Part shown: one piece after another, positions 1 to 11,893 of the stretch
Layout: every line of letters begins with the position of its first letter
Position numbering within the stretch: the stretch's first letter is position 1
NCBI RefSeq assembly: GCF_010365055.1
Contig: NZ_JAAFHA010000005.1
Location: forward strand, 27,867-91,866
DNA: 64,000 nucleotides
Direction: 5' to 3'
Source: Rhodoferax sp.
Lineage (GTDB): Bacteria; Pseudomonadota; Gammaproteobacteria; Burkholderiales; Burkholderiaceae_C
Notes under the pieces: generated by a model
Database searches by the model: none
The model's input: the letters and a program-made list of their open reading frames with translations, nothing else
What the model was told of the DNA's origin: nothing
Translations under genes and position numbers: made by a program

Positions 1-715
1 TCACCACCAGCGCCTGCCTGCCCGGCGACCCGGCACCTGCCGCCACCGGCGCCACCAGGCGCCCGCCCATGGCCAGCTGGTCCACCCAGGCCTGGGGCAC
101 GGCCTCGCCCCCTGCAGCGGCGATGATGGCGGCATAGGGTGCGCCTTTGGCATAGCCCACCATGCCATCCCCGAACAGCAGATGCAGGTTGGGCAGCGCC
201 AGATGCCGCAGATTGTCACGCGCCTTGTCATGCAAACCGCGCAGGCGCTCAATGCTGTAGACCTCACGCGCGAGCTGGCTGAGCACGGCGGCCTGGTATC
301 CGCAGCCGGTGCCGATCTCCAGCACGCGCCCCAGTTTGCCGGTCGCGCCGTTGCGCAGCAATTCCAGCATGCGCGACACGACACCGGGCTTGGAGATGGT
401 CTGCCCCAGGCCAATCGGCAGACTGGTGTCTTCATAGGCCTGGTTCACCAGCGCCGTATCGACAAAGCGGTGGCGCTCAATCGCCTGCATCGCCGCCAGC
501 ACCAGCGGGTCGCTGACGCCTTGCTGAGCCAGCTTGCGCACCATGCTGGCACGAACCGCACTCGAGTCCATGCCCAGGCCTCTTGAGAGCGGGTTGGCCA
601 ACGGCTTGGCACCCGAGCTCTGACTCAAGCCAGCGTACCTCGGGACGGAGCGTCTGTCGGTCGGCCCGCCCGAGGAGAAATCCAGCCGGACCGGAAAAGG
701 GGGGCGCTCCTTCAT
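1..715 (-). CDS. pcm: protein-L-isoaspartate O-methyltransferase, C-terminus cut by window edge
   Basis: Frame read on the minus strand from ATG at 715: [18 protein letters not shown]...[28 protein letters not shown]...[29 protein letters not shown] (SAM-binding motif). Its ATG overlaps the surE stop (ATGA). The supplied track lists only wrong-frame ORFs here. Confidence 0.9.
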   Translation of the reverse strand, partial: MKERPPFPVRLDFSSGGPTDRRSVPRYAGLSQSSGAKPLANPLSRGLGMDSSAVRASMVRKLAQQGVSDPLVLAAMQAIERHRFVDTALVNQAYEDTSLPIGLGQTISKPGVVSRMLELLRNGATGKLGRVLEIGTGCGYQAAVLSQLAREVYSIERLRGLHDKARDNLRHLALPNLHLLFGDGMVGYAKGAPYAAIIAAAGGEAVPQAWVDQLAMGGRLVAPVAAGAGSPGRQALVV

Positions 716-1473
716 GCGCCGGTCAACTTGGCGGCGGTCTGAGCCCAATAGCCCAAATTGTCATGGTCGGTCAAATCCACCTTCAGCGGCGTCATCGCCA
801 CATGGCCCTGGCTGGTGGCGTGAAAATCCGTCCCCTCGGCCTCGTCTTTGGCCGGGCCGGCAGCACCGATCCAGTACATGGTCTCGCCGCGTGGGCTGAG
901 CTGGGTGATCACGGCCTCGGCCGCATGGCGCCGCCCGAGCCGGCACAGCTTCACATGGGCGATTTCGTCATAAGGCAGGTTGGGAATATTCACATTGAGC
1001 AGCCAGGGGTTGGCGCCAATCAGGTTTTGCTGCGCCATCTGCAGGACCAGGTCACGGGCTTTGCGCGCGGCCGATTCCAAGTGGCTCCAGTTTTTCTCCA
1101 CCTGGGAAAAGGCGATGGCCGGTATGCCAAACAGATAACCTTCCATCGCTGCACCCACGGTGCCCGAATAAATCGTGTCGTCGCCCATATTGGCGCCATT
1201 GTTGATGCCGGCGAGCACCAGGTCGGGCCGGTAGCCCAGCAAACCGGTCAGCGCAATGTGCACGCAGTCGGCCGGCGTGCCGTTGATGTAGCGAAAGCCG
1301 TTGCTGGCCTTGCAGACATACATGGGGGTGTGCAGCGTCAAGGCGTTGGATTTGGCGCTGTTGTTTTGCTCCGGCGCGACCACCTCGACCTGCGCCACGT
1401 CTTTCAGGGCCTCATACAGCGCCACCAGGCCCGGCGCCTGGTAACCATCGTCATTGCAAATAAGAATTTTCAT
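712..1473 (-). CDS. surE: 5'/3'-nucleotidase SurE
   Basis: [16 protein letters not shown]...[14 protein letters not shown]...[16 protein letters not shown]: SurE family signature; adjacent to pcm as commonly seen. Confidence 0.96.
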   Translation of the reverse strand: MKILICNDDGYQAPGLVALYEALKDVAQVEVVAPEQNNSAKSNALTLHTPMYVCKASNGFRYINGTPADCVHIALTGLLGYRPDLVLAGINNGANMGDDTIYSGTVGAAMEGYLFGIPAIAFSQVEKNWSHLESAARKARDLVLQMAQQNLIGANPWLLNVNIPNLPYDEIAHVKLCRLGRRHAAEAVITQLSPRGETMYWIGAAGPAKDEAEGTDFHATSQGHVAMTPLKVDLTDHDNLGYWAQTAAKLTGA

Positions 1474-1597
1474 GTTGGAGCCCAGTTGATATTTATTGTA
1501 GGTGGCACAGGGCCCCGGTCGGCCCGGTCACGCGAGCGACATTTTCAGAAGTTGCGAGCCACTATCATCTACGCAACTATTTAGGAGACTCCCCCTC

Positions 1598-2572
1598 ATG
1601 CATGCCTGGCTTTGTGAAAACCCCGTGGGCGTTGATGCCCTGACCTGGAAAGAATTGCCCACCCCGAGCCCCAAGCCGGGTGAAGTCCTGATCGAGATCA
1701 AGGCGGCGAGCCTGAACTTCCCCGATCTCCTGATCGTGCAGAACAAATACCAGATGAAACCGCCGCTGCCCTTTGTGCCGGGCTCCGAATATGCGGGCGT
1801 GGTACAGGCCGTAGGCGATGGCGTCACCCACCTCAAGGTTGGCCAGCACGTGGCTTGCCTGTCCGGCACCGGCGGCTTTGGCACGCACACGGTGGCGCCG
1901 GCAGCGCTGTGCCTGCCGCTGCCCGATGGATTCCCGTTTGTGGATGCCGCCGCTTTCATCATGATCTACGCCACCTCGCACCACGCGCTGGTGGACCGGG
2001 CGCAACTCAAAGCCGGGGAGACCGTGCTGGTGCTCGGTGCTGCCGGCGGCGTCGGCACCGCAGCGATCCAGATTGCCAAAGCCTGCGGGGCGAAAGTGAT
2101 TGCGGCGGCCTCGACCGATGAGAAATGCGCGCTGTGCCAATCCATTGGCGCCGATGCCACCATCAACTACAGCCGTGAAAATCTGCGCGAGGCGGTCAAG
2201 ACGCTCACCGATGGCAAGGGCCCGGATGTCATTTACGACCCGGTCGGGGGCGACTTCGCCGAGCCCGCCTTTCGCTCCATTGCCTGGCGCGGGCGCTACC
2301 TGGTGGTGGGTTTTGCCGCCGGGCCGATTCCCGCCCTGCCCTTCAACCTGGCCCTGCTCAAAGGCGCCTCCATCGTCGGCGTGTTCTGGGGCGACTTTGC
2401 CAAGCGTGAACCCAAGGCCAACGCCGCCATGATGATGGAGTTGGCCCAATGGTACGGCCAGGGCAAGATCAAGCCGGTCATCGACAGCACCCTGCCAATG
2501 GCCGAGCTCAAAGCCGCTTTTGCCCACATGGGCTCACGCGGCGTCAAGGGCAAGCTGGTGATGGTGAACTGA
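1598..2572 (+). CDS. NADPH:quinone oxidoreductase / zinc-type alcohol dehydrogenase-like protein
   Basis: MHAWLCENPVGVDALTWKELPTPSPKPGEVLIEIKAASLNFPDLL...VLGAAGGVGTAAIQIAKACGAKVIAA; start after AGGAG at about 1583. Confidence 0.9.
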   Translation: MHAWLCENPVGVDALTWKELPTPSPKPGEVLIEIKAASLNFPDLLIVQNKYQMKPPLPFVPGSEYAGVVQAVGDGVTHLKVGQHVACLSGTGGFGTHTVAPAALCLPLPDGFPFVDAAAFIMIYATSHHALVDRAQLKAGETVLVLGAAGGVGTAAIQIAKACGAKVIAAASTDEKCALCQSIGADATINYSRENLREAVKTLTDGKGPDVIYDPVGGDFAEPAFRSIAWRGRYLVVGFAAGPIPALPFNLALLKGASIVGVFWGDFAKREPKANAAMMMELAQWYGQGKIKPVIDSTLPMAELKAAFAHMGSRGVKGKLVMVN

Positions 2573-2810
2573 CCGGGACACGGATGGGGCTGAGTCGCGA
2601 GTTTTCCCAATATTTCTAGCCACCTGGGTTCCTGGCCCGCGATAGCTGCAATGATGGTTCATGCGCTGATCAGGCGCATCGCATCATTTGGCGCGTCTTA
2701 TTGCTTGATCTCATCCATTCACACGCCACTGATCGGTGGAGCTGTTCAACTTGTGGGACGGATCGCAGCGACACGAAGTGCGCCAGCGCGATGATCAACC
2801 AACATTTATG

Positions 2811-2875
2811 GATTTTGGCCTCTAGCCCCCGTCTTTATTGCTTATACAGCTATAACTTTAGAAGCAAAGAGTCCC
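2811..2875 (+). repeat. dispersed ~55-bp element, copy A
   Basis: GGCCTCTAGCCCCCGTCTTTATTGCTTATACAGCTATAACTTTAGAAGC; aligns with 7 other copies in the window. Confidence 0.8.
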
Positions 2876-2897
2876 GGACCCTTTGCTGCTGACAGGC

Positions 2898-4901
2898 TCA
2901 GGCGGCTCGCAGCCGTGGCCTGGCCCGCTGGCTGGCGTGCAGCCAAGCACGGCGCAGCACGGTCGGCGACTTGGTTTCTTCGGGAATCAGCAGGAAATTT
3001 TGCGCCCGCATCGCCGTCCCCAAGCCGACGCGACTGGTCACGACGGTCATGGGAATGGACAGCAGCAACGGCAGCCCGACGGGCAGCAACCAGACCAGGG
3101 CGCGTGGGTCGATCATGGCGACGCCGCCAGCCAGTACCGCAATCATCAAACTCATGGGGGCGAGTTGCGCCAGTGCATAACGCCACGGCACTGCCGCCGC
3201 TTCGCGCGGGGGCGATTTCCATTCCAGTTTGAGACCAGTGAGCGCCACCACCACAAACAGCGAATGCGCCAGCATGCGAACGGGCGCCTGCAGCAAGGCG
3301 ATGAGAGTTTCTAGCAGGGCGCTGCGCAGCAGGCTGGCCGTGCCGCCATAAGCCTGCTGCTGGCGGCTGAGCAGCACGGCGGCGAGGCCCAGAATGCGCG
3401 GCAAGAACAGCATGCTCAGTGTCCAGACCCAGAGCGCTACCAATTCGCCAGGCAGCAGCATCCAGTTGGCAACCATCGGCGAACCCGACAGCCACAGCGC
3501 CGTGCCCAGCGTCATAAAGCTCAACCACAGAGGCGCTGACAGGTAAGCCATGGCACCGGTGGCAAACATGGAGCGGTGCACCGGGTGAATGCCGGGCTCG
3601 GCAATCAGTCGCGAGTTTTGCAGGTTGCCCTGGCACCAACGGCGGTCGCGTTGCAGTTCGGCCAGCAGATCAGGCGGCTGCTGTTCGTAGCTGCCCACCA
3701 GATCGGCCACCAGCCAGACGTGGTAACCGGCGCGGCGCATCAGTGCCGCTTCGACGAAGTCATGCGACATGATGCTGCCCGACATGCCGCCGGTGCCCGC
3801 AATGCGCGCCAGCGCGCATTGCTGCATGAATGGCGCAACGCGGATGATGGCGTTGTGGCCCCAGTAGTGCGACTCGCCCATTTGCCAGAACTGCATGCCC
3901 AGCGTGAACAGGCGCCCCGTGACGCGTGAGGCAAACTGCTGCGCCCGGGCGTGCAAGGTGACATGGCCGATGGCCTGGGTGGCGGTCTGGATGATGCCAG
4001 CGGTCGGGTTGGCTTCCATCAGCTTGACCATGGAGACCAGGCAGTCGCCGCTCATCACGCTGTCGGCGTCCAGCACCACCATGTAGCGGTAGTCCTTGCC
4101 CCAGCGACGGCAGAAGTCGGCCACGTTGCCGGACTTGCGGTCGGTGCGGCGCTTGCGCAGACGGTAATAGACCTCGATTTGCGGCTGGTCGGGCTGGCTG
4201 GCGAGTTGGGCCCGCAGCTCTTCCCAGGCGGCGCGTTCCGCTTTCTGAATCGCGACGTCGTTGCTGTCAGACAGCACAAACACGTCAAAGGCCTGGACAT
4301 GCTTTGTTAGCGCCACCGATTCACAGGTGGCGCGCAGGCCGGCAAACACCGTGCGCACATCTTCATTGCAGATGGGCATGATGATGGCGGTGCGCGTGGC
4401 GGCATCGAGCGTATGGTGCTGAACCTTTTTGGCCGACAAACTGTGGCTGTCGCCGCGCAGCATCACGTAAAAACCCATCATCGCGGTCATGAAGCCTGTC
4501 ACCACCCAGGCCGACAGCAAGGCAAACAGTGTGGCCTGGCCGTACTGCAAGAAGGCGTTGTCGTAGTCGGGCTGTATGTCCGCAAAGAGACTGGTGGCCA
4601 GTACCGTACTGATCACCGTCAGCAGCAAAAATACGGTGCGCCGGCGTCTGGCGGCCTGCTGCCACGGCTCAGGCTTGTCAGCGATCGAAGCAGTTGGAAG
4701 CGCCTCGGCCTGGACCCTCCCCGTCTGCTTGAGAACGGGCAGCAGGGCCGCACTGGCGAGGCTGTTCCAGAAACCTCGCCATGGCCGCGGCACCATGCTG
4801 CCGCGGTTCACCGGCGGTGCCGTGACTGCGTTGGGGTGACGTTCTTCGCGCAAGACGCTGCGCCCGCTGATGGGGCTCACGGTGTGATCAGGTTGGTCCA
4901 T
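2898..4901 (-). CDS. opgH: glucans biosynthesis glucosyltransferase H
   Basis: 667 aa; family-2 glycosyltransferase motifs (VLDADSVMSGD, QRDRRWCQGN) with multiple TM segments; follows opgG. Confidence 0.93.
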   Translation of the reverse strand: MDQPDHTVSPISGRSVLREERHPNAVTAPPVNRGSMVPRPWRGFWNSLASAALLPVLKQTGRVQAEALPTASIADKPEPWQQAARRRRTVFLLLTVISTVLATSLFADIQPDYDNAFLQYGQATLFALLSAWVVTGFMTAMMGFYVMLRGDSHSLSAKKVQHHTLDAATRTAIIMPICNEDVRTVFAGLRATCESVALTKHVQAFDVFVLSDSNDVAIQKAERAAWEELRAQLASQPDQPQIEVYYRLRKRRTDRKSGNVADFCRRWGKDYRYMVVLDADSVMSGDCLVSMVKLMEANPTAGIIQTATQAIGHVTLHARAQQFASRVTGRLFTLGMQFWQMGESHYWGHNAIIRVAPFMQQCALARIAGTGGMSGSIMSHDFVEAALMRRAGYHVWLVADLVGSYEQQPPDLLAELQRDRRWCQGNLQNSRLIAEPGIHPVHRSMFATGAMAYLSAPLWLSFMTLGTALWLSGSPMVANWMLLPGELVALWVWTLSMLFLPRILGLAAVLLSRQQQAYGGTASLLRSALLETLIALLQAPVRMLAHSLFVVVALTGLKLEWKSPPREAAAVPWRYALAQLAPMSLMIAVLAGGVAMIDPRALVWLLPVGLPLLLSIPMTVVTSRVGLGTAMRAQNFLLIPEETKSPTVLRRAWLHASQRARPRLRAA

Positions 4902-6445
4902 GTTTCGCTCAGTGTTTGGTTGTTGTGTTGCAGGAAGGCGCGCAGCTCGACCGGCTGGGCCGGATTGAGTCGCTGCACGCGCAATGTCATGCGCCAGGCG
5001 CCGGTGGCGGGGTTCTTGTAGGCCAGGCTCTCCAGCACGCGGCCATTGGCATTGGCGGTGGCGATGGCCTTGACCGGCGCGTCCTCGGGCAATGCATCCA
5101 GGGCCGGGCCGGCAAAATCAATCACGAACTGGATTTGCTGACCCAGGGCCTCGGCGCCGATCTTGGTGTAGCCCGTGCCGCGGCGCGATTGCGTGACCCA
5201 GCCGTTGGGTGGCAACTGCTGGTTTTTGCCCTGCCAGTGAATGGTGTAGGCGACATCCAGCGATTGACCAGGTTTCGGTATTTTTTCTGGGACCCAATAG
5301 GCGGCCACGTTGTCGTGGGTTTCGTCGGGTGTTGCAAATTGCAGCAGCTCGACCCGGCCGGCGCCCCAGTCGCCCAAGGGCGTGACCCAGGCGCTGGGTC
5401 GGAGTTCATAGCGGGCTTCGGTGTCCTCAAAGCTGTTAAAGGCACGGTCGCGCTGCATCAGGCCAAAGCCCTTCAAGCTCTTCATGCTGAACGAGGTTGT
5501 GAGCGGTGACGCCGGGTTTTGCAGCGGTCGCCACAGCCATTCGCCTTCGCCGGTGGCCACCATCAAGCCGTCGGAGTCATGCACTTCCGGGCGAAAGTCG
5601 CCGGGACGGGGCTGGTTCTCGCCAAAGAGGAACATGCTGGTCAGCGGCGCCAGACCCAGCGTCGCCACGGGCGTGTCGGTCGGGCGCATGAAGATGCGGG
5701 CATGCACTTCGGTCACGGTCTGCTCGCCGGGCGTGATGTCAAAACGGTAGGCGCCCGTCATGCGCGGCGAATCCATCAGCGCATAGATGGTGAGTTGCTT
5801 GGCATCGGCGGCCGGCTTTTCAAGCCAGAACTCGGTGAAGCGCGGGAACTCTTCCTTGGCGCTGCCCGCCGTGTCAACCGCCAGGCCGCGTGCGGACAGG
5901 CCGTAGCGCTGGCCGCTGCCCAGCGCCCTGAAGTAGCTGGCGCCGGAAAAAACGACAAGTTCGTCCTTGTACGTCGCCGAGTTCAGGTTGTTGAAGGCGC
6001 GCAGGCCACCGAAGCCGAGATTGCCCCAGGTCTGCGGTGACACCTTGTTTTTTCCGAAGTTGAAGTCGGCATGGTTGTAGGGAATTGGCTTGATGCCTTG
6101 CGGCGTGATCTCATGGACACGAACGGAGTCGCCGCTTTTCCCGATGTGAAGAAAATTGGCCTCAAAAGGCAGCTTGTCCGCCCGCCACAAGGTGCTGGCC
6201 GCGTTGAAGCGGATGTCCCGGTAACCGTCGTAATCAAGATTGGCGAGTTCCACCGGAATCGCGTGGCTTGCCGGTTTAAAGGGTGCCTGGGCTTGCTGGC
6301 GAGCGAGCCCGGCGACATCGTCGAGCGTCCACGCCTGTGCCTGACCGGCAACCAAGGCCAGGACGCTGGCAACTATCAGGGTGACAAAGCGGGCCGCAAA
6401 GGTGTGTCCGCGACGATGGTAATAAGGGAGGCAAATAGTGGGCAT
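4877..6445 (-). CDS. opgG: glucan biosynthesis protein G (periplasmic)
   Basis: 522 aa; signal peptide then WTLDDVAGLARQQAQAPFK...LANLDYDGYRDIRFNAASTLW, typical OpgG; overlaps opgH start. Confidence 0.93.
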   Translation of the reverse strand: MPTICLPYYHRRGHTFAARFVTLIVASVLALVAGQAQAWTLDDVAGLARQQAQAPFKPASHAIPVELANLDYDGYRDIRFNAASTLWRADKLPFEANFLHIGKSGDSVRVHEITPQGIKPIPYNHADFNFGKNKVSPQTWGNLGFGGLRAFNNLNSATYKDELVVFSGASYFRALGSGQRYGLSARGLAVDTAGSAKEEFPRFTEFWLEKPAADAKQLTIYALMDSPRMTGAYRFDITPGEQTVTEVHARIFMRPTDTPVATLGLAPLTSMFLFGENQPRPGDFRPEVHDSDGLMVATGEGEWLWRPLQNPASPLTTSFSMKSLKGFGLMQRDRAFNSFEDTEARYELRPSAWVTPLGDWGAGRVELLQFATPDETHDNVAAYWVPEKIPKPGQSLDVAYTIHWQGKNQQLPPNGWVTQSRRGTGYTKIGAEALGQQIQFVIDFAGPALDALPEDAPVKAIATANANGRVLESLAYKNPATGAWRMTLRVQRLNPAQPVELRAFLQHNNQTLSETWTNLITP

Positions 6446-6649
6446 GGCAATACTAGTGCAAACCCTATGCCAACCCTTAAAAATCTATTTAAATCAACAG
6501 CTTGGCAACACTCAGAAAACAACGGCCCGGAAAACTGGACGGAATCCGGCGCAAACCGGCGTTTTTGTCGCCGAATAGCGACAACATCCGGCCTCTTAAG
6601 TTGAAATCCCTTTCAAATCAAGCGCTTAGGGCTGTCGCCTGTGAGCGAC

Positions 6650-8079
<1,430 letters not shown>

Positions 8080-8083
<4 letters not shown>

Positions 8084-8742
8084 GGCGCTGGGGGGCGCGT
8101 GCCACGATTGCCCGGCGCCGGAACGCTGGCTGCGGGCGGACGGCTCGTGAGGCTGCGTTCGATCGCCTTGAGTGCTTCCAGCCGCTCATTGGTCTGATCC
8201 AGCCGGCGCTGCATGTCGCGTGTCTGCTGCGTTTGCTTCTCAAGCTGTTCTTCCACGCGGCGCTGCTCGCCGTAGCGCGCGGCCAGCATGCCGGCCAGCG
8301 GATGCAGCGTCTGCGCCTCGGTATCGGCATTGGCCAGCACGCGTCCCAGCAGTTCCTGGGCACGTAGCAGCTCGCTCAGCTGATGAAGCTGACTCAGGGC
8401 CAAGGCCAGCTGCAGCTGTTGGGTCGGGCCGGCCGCGTCGCCCAGCCGGATCACTTCCTGGCTCAACTCTGCCGGCGCCAGCCGGCGCACCCGGTCCGCA
8501 TAGGCCAGCATGCGTGTGACGGCGTCAGTCGCCAGCGGCGCGGCCGGGCTGGCCGGCGACTCTGGCAGGCAGAGCTGGGGTCTGGGGGCAGCAGACGGCG
8601 TGACTGTTGCGCCCGTCGCGTCGTCACCGCGCTGACCGAAATGGCCAGCGCAGCCGCCCGCCAGCACCGATACAGCGATGGATGCCACCAGACCGAGACG
8701 GACCAGGCGACGGGAATGTCGAAAATCAGGACTTAAAAACAT
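8080..8742 (-). CDS. putative lipoprotein, YfhG/QseG-like
   Basis: MFLSPDFRHSRRLVRLGLVASIAVSVLAGGCAGHF lipobox; sits between histidine kinase and GlrR-like regulator. Confidence 0.7.
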
Positions 8743-10147
8743 GAGGAAACTCGATTCTGAAGTGGGCACCGACTGGATCCGGCAGCAGCTCGATGCGGCC
8801 GCCGTGCGCGGCAATATATTCGTGCACGATGGACAGACCAATGCCGCTGCCTCGCACCACGTCGCTGGGTTGGCGCTCGCCACGGTAAAACGGCTCGAAA
8901 ATCCGCTCGCGATCAGCCGCAGCCACCCCCACACCCTGGTCGTGAATGTCGATGCGGACCAGGCCCGGCAGTGTACTCAGCTCCAGGCGGATCTCGCCTT
9001 TCAGCGGTGAGTAGCGGATGGCATTGGACAACAGGTTGGCCAGCACCGTGCCGATTTTTTCGGGGTCCAGCGCCACCAGGATCGGCTTGCCGACGACGGT
9101 GACCGACAGCTCACGGGCGCGCCATTGCAGACGCTGCGCGTCAACCTGCGCTTCAACCAGCTCCAGCAAGTCGGTGGTCTGGCGGTGCAACTGGCGGGCC
9201 TCAAACGCCGCTGTATTAAAACGCAGCAGGTCTTCAATCTGGCCCTGCAAGACACCGGTGTTGTGCCGCAGGATTTGCGCGATTTCACTCTGTTCATGGC
9301 TCAGTTCGCCGGCCACGCCGTCCTCCAGCAGGGACACGCCTTCACGCAGCGATGCCAGCGGGGTCTTGAGTTCATGGGAAATATGACGCAAAAAGCGTGA
9401 CTTGTCGGCGTCGAGCTCGACCAGTCGCAGGCGCAGCCAGTTCAGCCGCTGCCCCACCATGACCAGGTCGGCCGGCCCCCGAATGGCGATCACCTGATCG
9501 AGCCGGTTCTCACCCAGGCCGACGATGGCGTGTTCCAGCCGCTTCAGGGGCACCGTGAACCAGATGCCGAAAGCCAGCGCCATGGCGACCGCCAGCGCGA
9601 TGGCCCAGGTGACCTGCTGCGCCAGGTGACTTCGGCTTTCTTCGAGCTTGGTTTCCAGCGCCAGGTTGCGTTGCTGGATGGTCTTTTGCACCTGCACCGC
9701 GATGGCCGAATTGACACGATCGAGTGAGCGAAACTTTTGGGCTATCTGGCGTTCCCGCTCCAGCGCGGTCTCGGGCGCGCCGGTCAACAGGACGCCAGCA
9801 GCTTGCAGGTGCGTCTGCCACTGCTGTTTGGGGCCGTCTGGCAGGCCTTGCGCTGTCAGGCTGCCGAGGATGCCGCTGGCCTCGCGTGCCTGGTCGGAAA
9901 AGCGCAGGCGCAGGACGCGGTCGTCCAGCACCACGGACTGGCGCGATGTGCGTTCCATTGAAACGCTGAGCTCGCTCAGTGACTGAGCGAGCCGGCTGAG
10001 CTCCAACGATCGGGACGCGCCGTTGCGGCTTTGCAGCGTGAGGTCTTCCAGCGTGAACAGGGCGCGCAACGAAGCCGCCCCCAGCAAAGCGGCAATCAGC
10101 AAAAAAGCGATCACCAGCAGTTGCCGGAACGAAAATTTCTGCAGCAT
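8726..10147 (-). CDS. glrK: sensor histidine kinase, GlrK/QseE-like
   Basis: N-terminal TM, HAMP, RHISHELKTPLASLREGVSLLEDG H-box, N/G boxes (LLSNAIRYSP, DQGVGV, GSGIGLSI). ATG at 10147; the track uses a TTG at 10153. Confidence 0.88.
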   Translation of the reverse strand: MLQKFSFRQLLVIAFLLIAALLGAASLRALFTLEDLTLQSRNGASRSLELSRLAQSLSELSVSMERTSRQSVVLDDRVLRLRFSDQAREASGILGSLTAQGLPDGPKQQWQTHLQAAGVLLTGAPETALERERQIAQKFRSLDRVNSAIAVQVQKTIQQRNLALETKLEESRSHLAQQVTWAIALAVAMALAFGIWFTVPLKRLEHAIVGLGENRLDQVIAIRGPADLVMVGQRLNWLRLRLVELDADKSRFLRHISHELKTPLASLREGVSLLEDGVAGELSHEQSEIAQILRHNTGVLQGQIEDLLRFNTAAFEARQLHRQTTDLLELVEAQVDAQRLQWRARELSVTVVGKPILVALDPEKIGTVLANLLSNAIRYSPLKGEIRLELSTLPGLVRIDIHDQGVGVAAADRERIFEPFYRGERQPSDVVRGSGIGLSIVHEYIAAHGGRIELLPDPVGAHFRIEFPHVFKS

Positions 10148-10149
10148 TT

Positions 10150-10329
10150 TCAAAGGCCAGGAGGTGAGGTCGTGAAAGTGATGCCGGTCAACGAGGCCGC
10201 TTCATCGATGTTGTCCACTTTGTCGGTGGACTCATCGCCTTGCGCGGCGTGGAGCACGTCGGCTATCTTGTCCGAGCCGTACCCGTTCATCTGGCGGCCG
10301 AAGATTTTGATAAGAACTCTTTTGGACAT
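10150..10329 (-). CDS. small hypothetical ORF
   Basis: 59-aa [29 protein letters not shown]... immediately upstream of glrK; no family recognised. Confidence 0.25.
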   Translation of the reverse strand: MSKRVLIKIFGRQMNGYGSDKIADVLHAAQGDESTDKVDNIDEAASLTGITFTTSPPGL

Positions 10330-10348
10330 GGCGGAGATTTCAAATAAG

Positions 10349-10412
10349 TTACTGCTATTTTTATAGCACATTATTCATTATTGACGGGGGCTACAGCCTG
10401 TTTTATTGTGAA
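10349..10412 (-). repeat. dispersed ~55-bp element, copy B
   Basis: Reverse complement AACAGGCTGTAGCCCCCGTCAATAATGAATAATGTGCTATAAAAATAGCAG. Confidence 0.85.
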
Positions 10413-10479
10413 GATTCAACTAAAAAGTGCATCGATTGGTAGTTTAATCGGGCGCATTTCCAAACCCGCAAACCCGCTG

Positions 10480-10503
10480 CCCCTAGTTCTTTAGAACTAG
10501 GGG
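10480..10503. promoter_or_regulatory. perfect 24-bp palindrome upstream of narK1, NarL-like 7-2-7 geometry
   Basis: CCCCTAGTTCT-TT-AGAACTAGGGG: 11-bp perfect arms around a 2-bp centre; inner heptamers TAGTTCT/AGAACTA. Confidence 0.6.
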
Positions 10504-10612
10504 AGTCGCATCGCGCATAGTTCCATTTTCAATAAAAACCTGTTCCATAGAGGGATAGCGTCGCAGGGTCGCAAAACCTAAAGTCATGTCAATCCAAAAA
10601 GGAGTTTTCGAC

Positions 10613-11869
10613 ATGACCAAGAAAGGGCAAGCGCTCTCGGTGCTGATTGTGAGCACATTCGCCTTCACCGTGTGCTTCATGGTGTGGATGATGTTTGCGG
10701 TGATCGGCATTCCGATCAAGAAGGCACTTGACCTCAACTCAACCCAGTTTGGTTTGTTGATGGCCATGCCGGTGCTGACCGGCTCCTTGGTGCGCGTGCC
10801 TCTGGGCATCTGGACTGACAAGTTTGGCGGCCGCATTGTGTTTGCCACTTTGATGGCTTGCACCGTACCCGCCATCTGGCTCATGGCTTACGCCACCGCC
10901 TACTGGCATTACCTGGTCATTGGCCTGTTTGTCGGCTTGGCGGGGGGGTCATTTTCGGTCGGAACCCCCTATGTAGCGCGCTGGTTCCCGAAAAACCAGC
11001 AGGGTTTTGCGATGGGCATCTTTGGCATGGGCAATGCGGGCGCCGCCGTCAACAAGTTTGTGGCACCGGCACTGGTGGTGGGCTTTGGCTGGACCATGGT
11101 GCCGCAGGTGTATGCGGGCATCATGCTCGGCACTGTCATCCTGTTCTGGCTGTTCAGCCACACTGACCCGGAGCACCATGCGGCCAAACAAGTGAGCTTC
11201 ATGAACCAGCTCAAGTCGCTCAAGGACCCCAAAGTTTTCAAATACTGCCAGTACTACAGCATCGTGTTTGGCGGCTATGTCGCCTTGTCGCTGTGGATGG
11301 TGCAGTACTACGTGGGCGAATTCGGGCTTGACATTCGCACCGCCGCCCTGCTGGCCGCTTGCTTTTCCTTGCCCGGGGGCATCCTGCGCGCGGTCGGAGG
11401 CTGGTTGTCGGACAAATACGGCGCCCATTCCATGACCTGGTGGGTGCTGTGGGTGAGTTGGGTCTGCCTGTTCTTGCTCAGCTACCCGCAAACCGACTTG
11501 ACGATCGCCACCACGTCGGGGCCCAAAACCTTTCACATCGGCCTGAACGTCTATATGTTCACGATTTTGATGTTCACGCTGGGCGTTGCCTGGGCTTTTG
11601 GCAAAGCCAGTGTCTTCAAGTACATCAGCGATGACTACACGCACAACATCGGCGCCATCAGCGGCATTGTCGGTCTGGCCGGTGGCATGGGTGGCTTCTT
11701 GCTGCCCATCATGTTCGGCGCCCTGATGGACCTGACGGGCATGCGCTCGAGCGCCTTCATGCTGCTGTACGGCATCGTCTGGGTGTCGCTGATCTGGATG
11801 TACTGGACCGAGGTGCGGGGCAGCGAATACCTGGGCAACAAGGCCAGCCCATCGACCGCGCCGAACTGA
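10613..11869 (+). CDS. narK1: nitrate/nitrite MFS transporter, NarK1 type
   Basis: 12-TM MFS; GIPIKKALDLNSTQFGLLMAMPVLTGSLVRVPLGIWTDKFGGR and GMGNAGAAVNKFVAP; lies upstream of narK2-narGHJI. Confidence 0.92.
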   Translation: MTKKGQALSVLIVSTFAFTVCFMVWMMFAVIGIPIKKALDLNSTQFGLLMAMPVLTGSLVRVPLGIWTDKFGGRIVFATLMACTVPAIWLMAYATAYWHYLVIGLFVGLAGGSFSVGTPYVARWFPKNQQGFAMGIFGMGNAGAAVNKFVAPALVVGFGWTMVPQVYAGIMLGTVILFWLFSHTDPEHHAAKQVSFMNQLKSLKDPKVFKYCQYYSIVFGGYVALSLWMVQYYVGEFGLDIRTAALLAACFSLPGGILRAVGGWLSDKYGAHSMTWWVLWVSWVCLFLLSYPQTDLTIATTSGPKTFHIGLNVYMFTILMFTLGVAWAFGKASVFKYISDDYTHNIGAISGIVGLAGGMGGFLLPIMFGALMDLTGMRSSAFMLLYGIVWVSLIWMYWTEVRGSEYLGNKASPSTAPN

Positions 11870-11893
11870 TTTCCCATTCACTGAAAGAACCCG

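Noticed and set aside
1-435. Track ORF of 144 aa on minus strand ([17 protein letters not shown]...)
   Set aside because: Wrong frame. The Pcm frame (start 715, open to the window edge) carries recognisable methyltransferase sequence; this ORF has Arg/Trp/Cys-rich shadow composition. The same applies to the plus-strand ORFs at 182-586 and 583-1584.
2661-2679. Palindromic ATGCGCTGATCAGGCGCAT downstream of the quinone oxidoreductase
   Set aside because: Arms are offset by one base and no T-run follows; too weak to call a terminator or operator.
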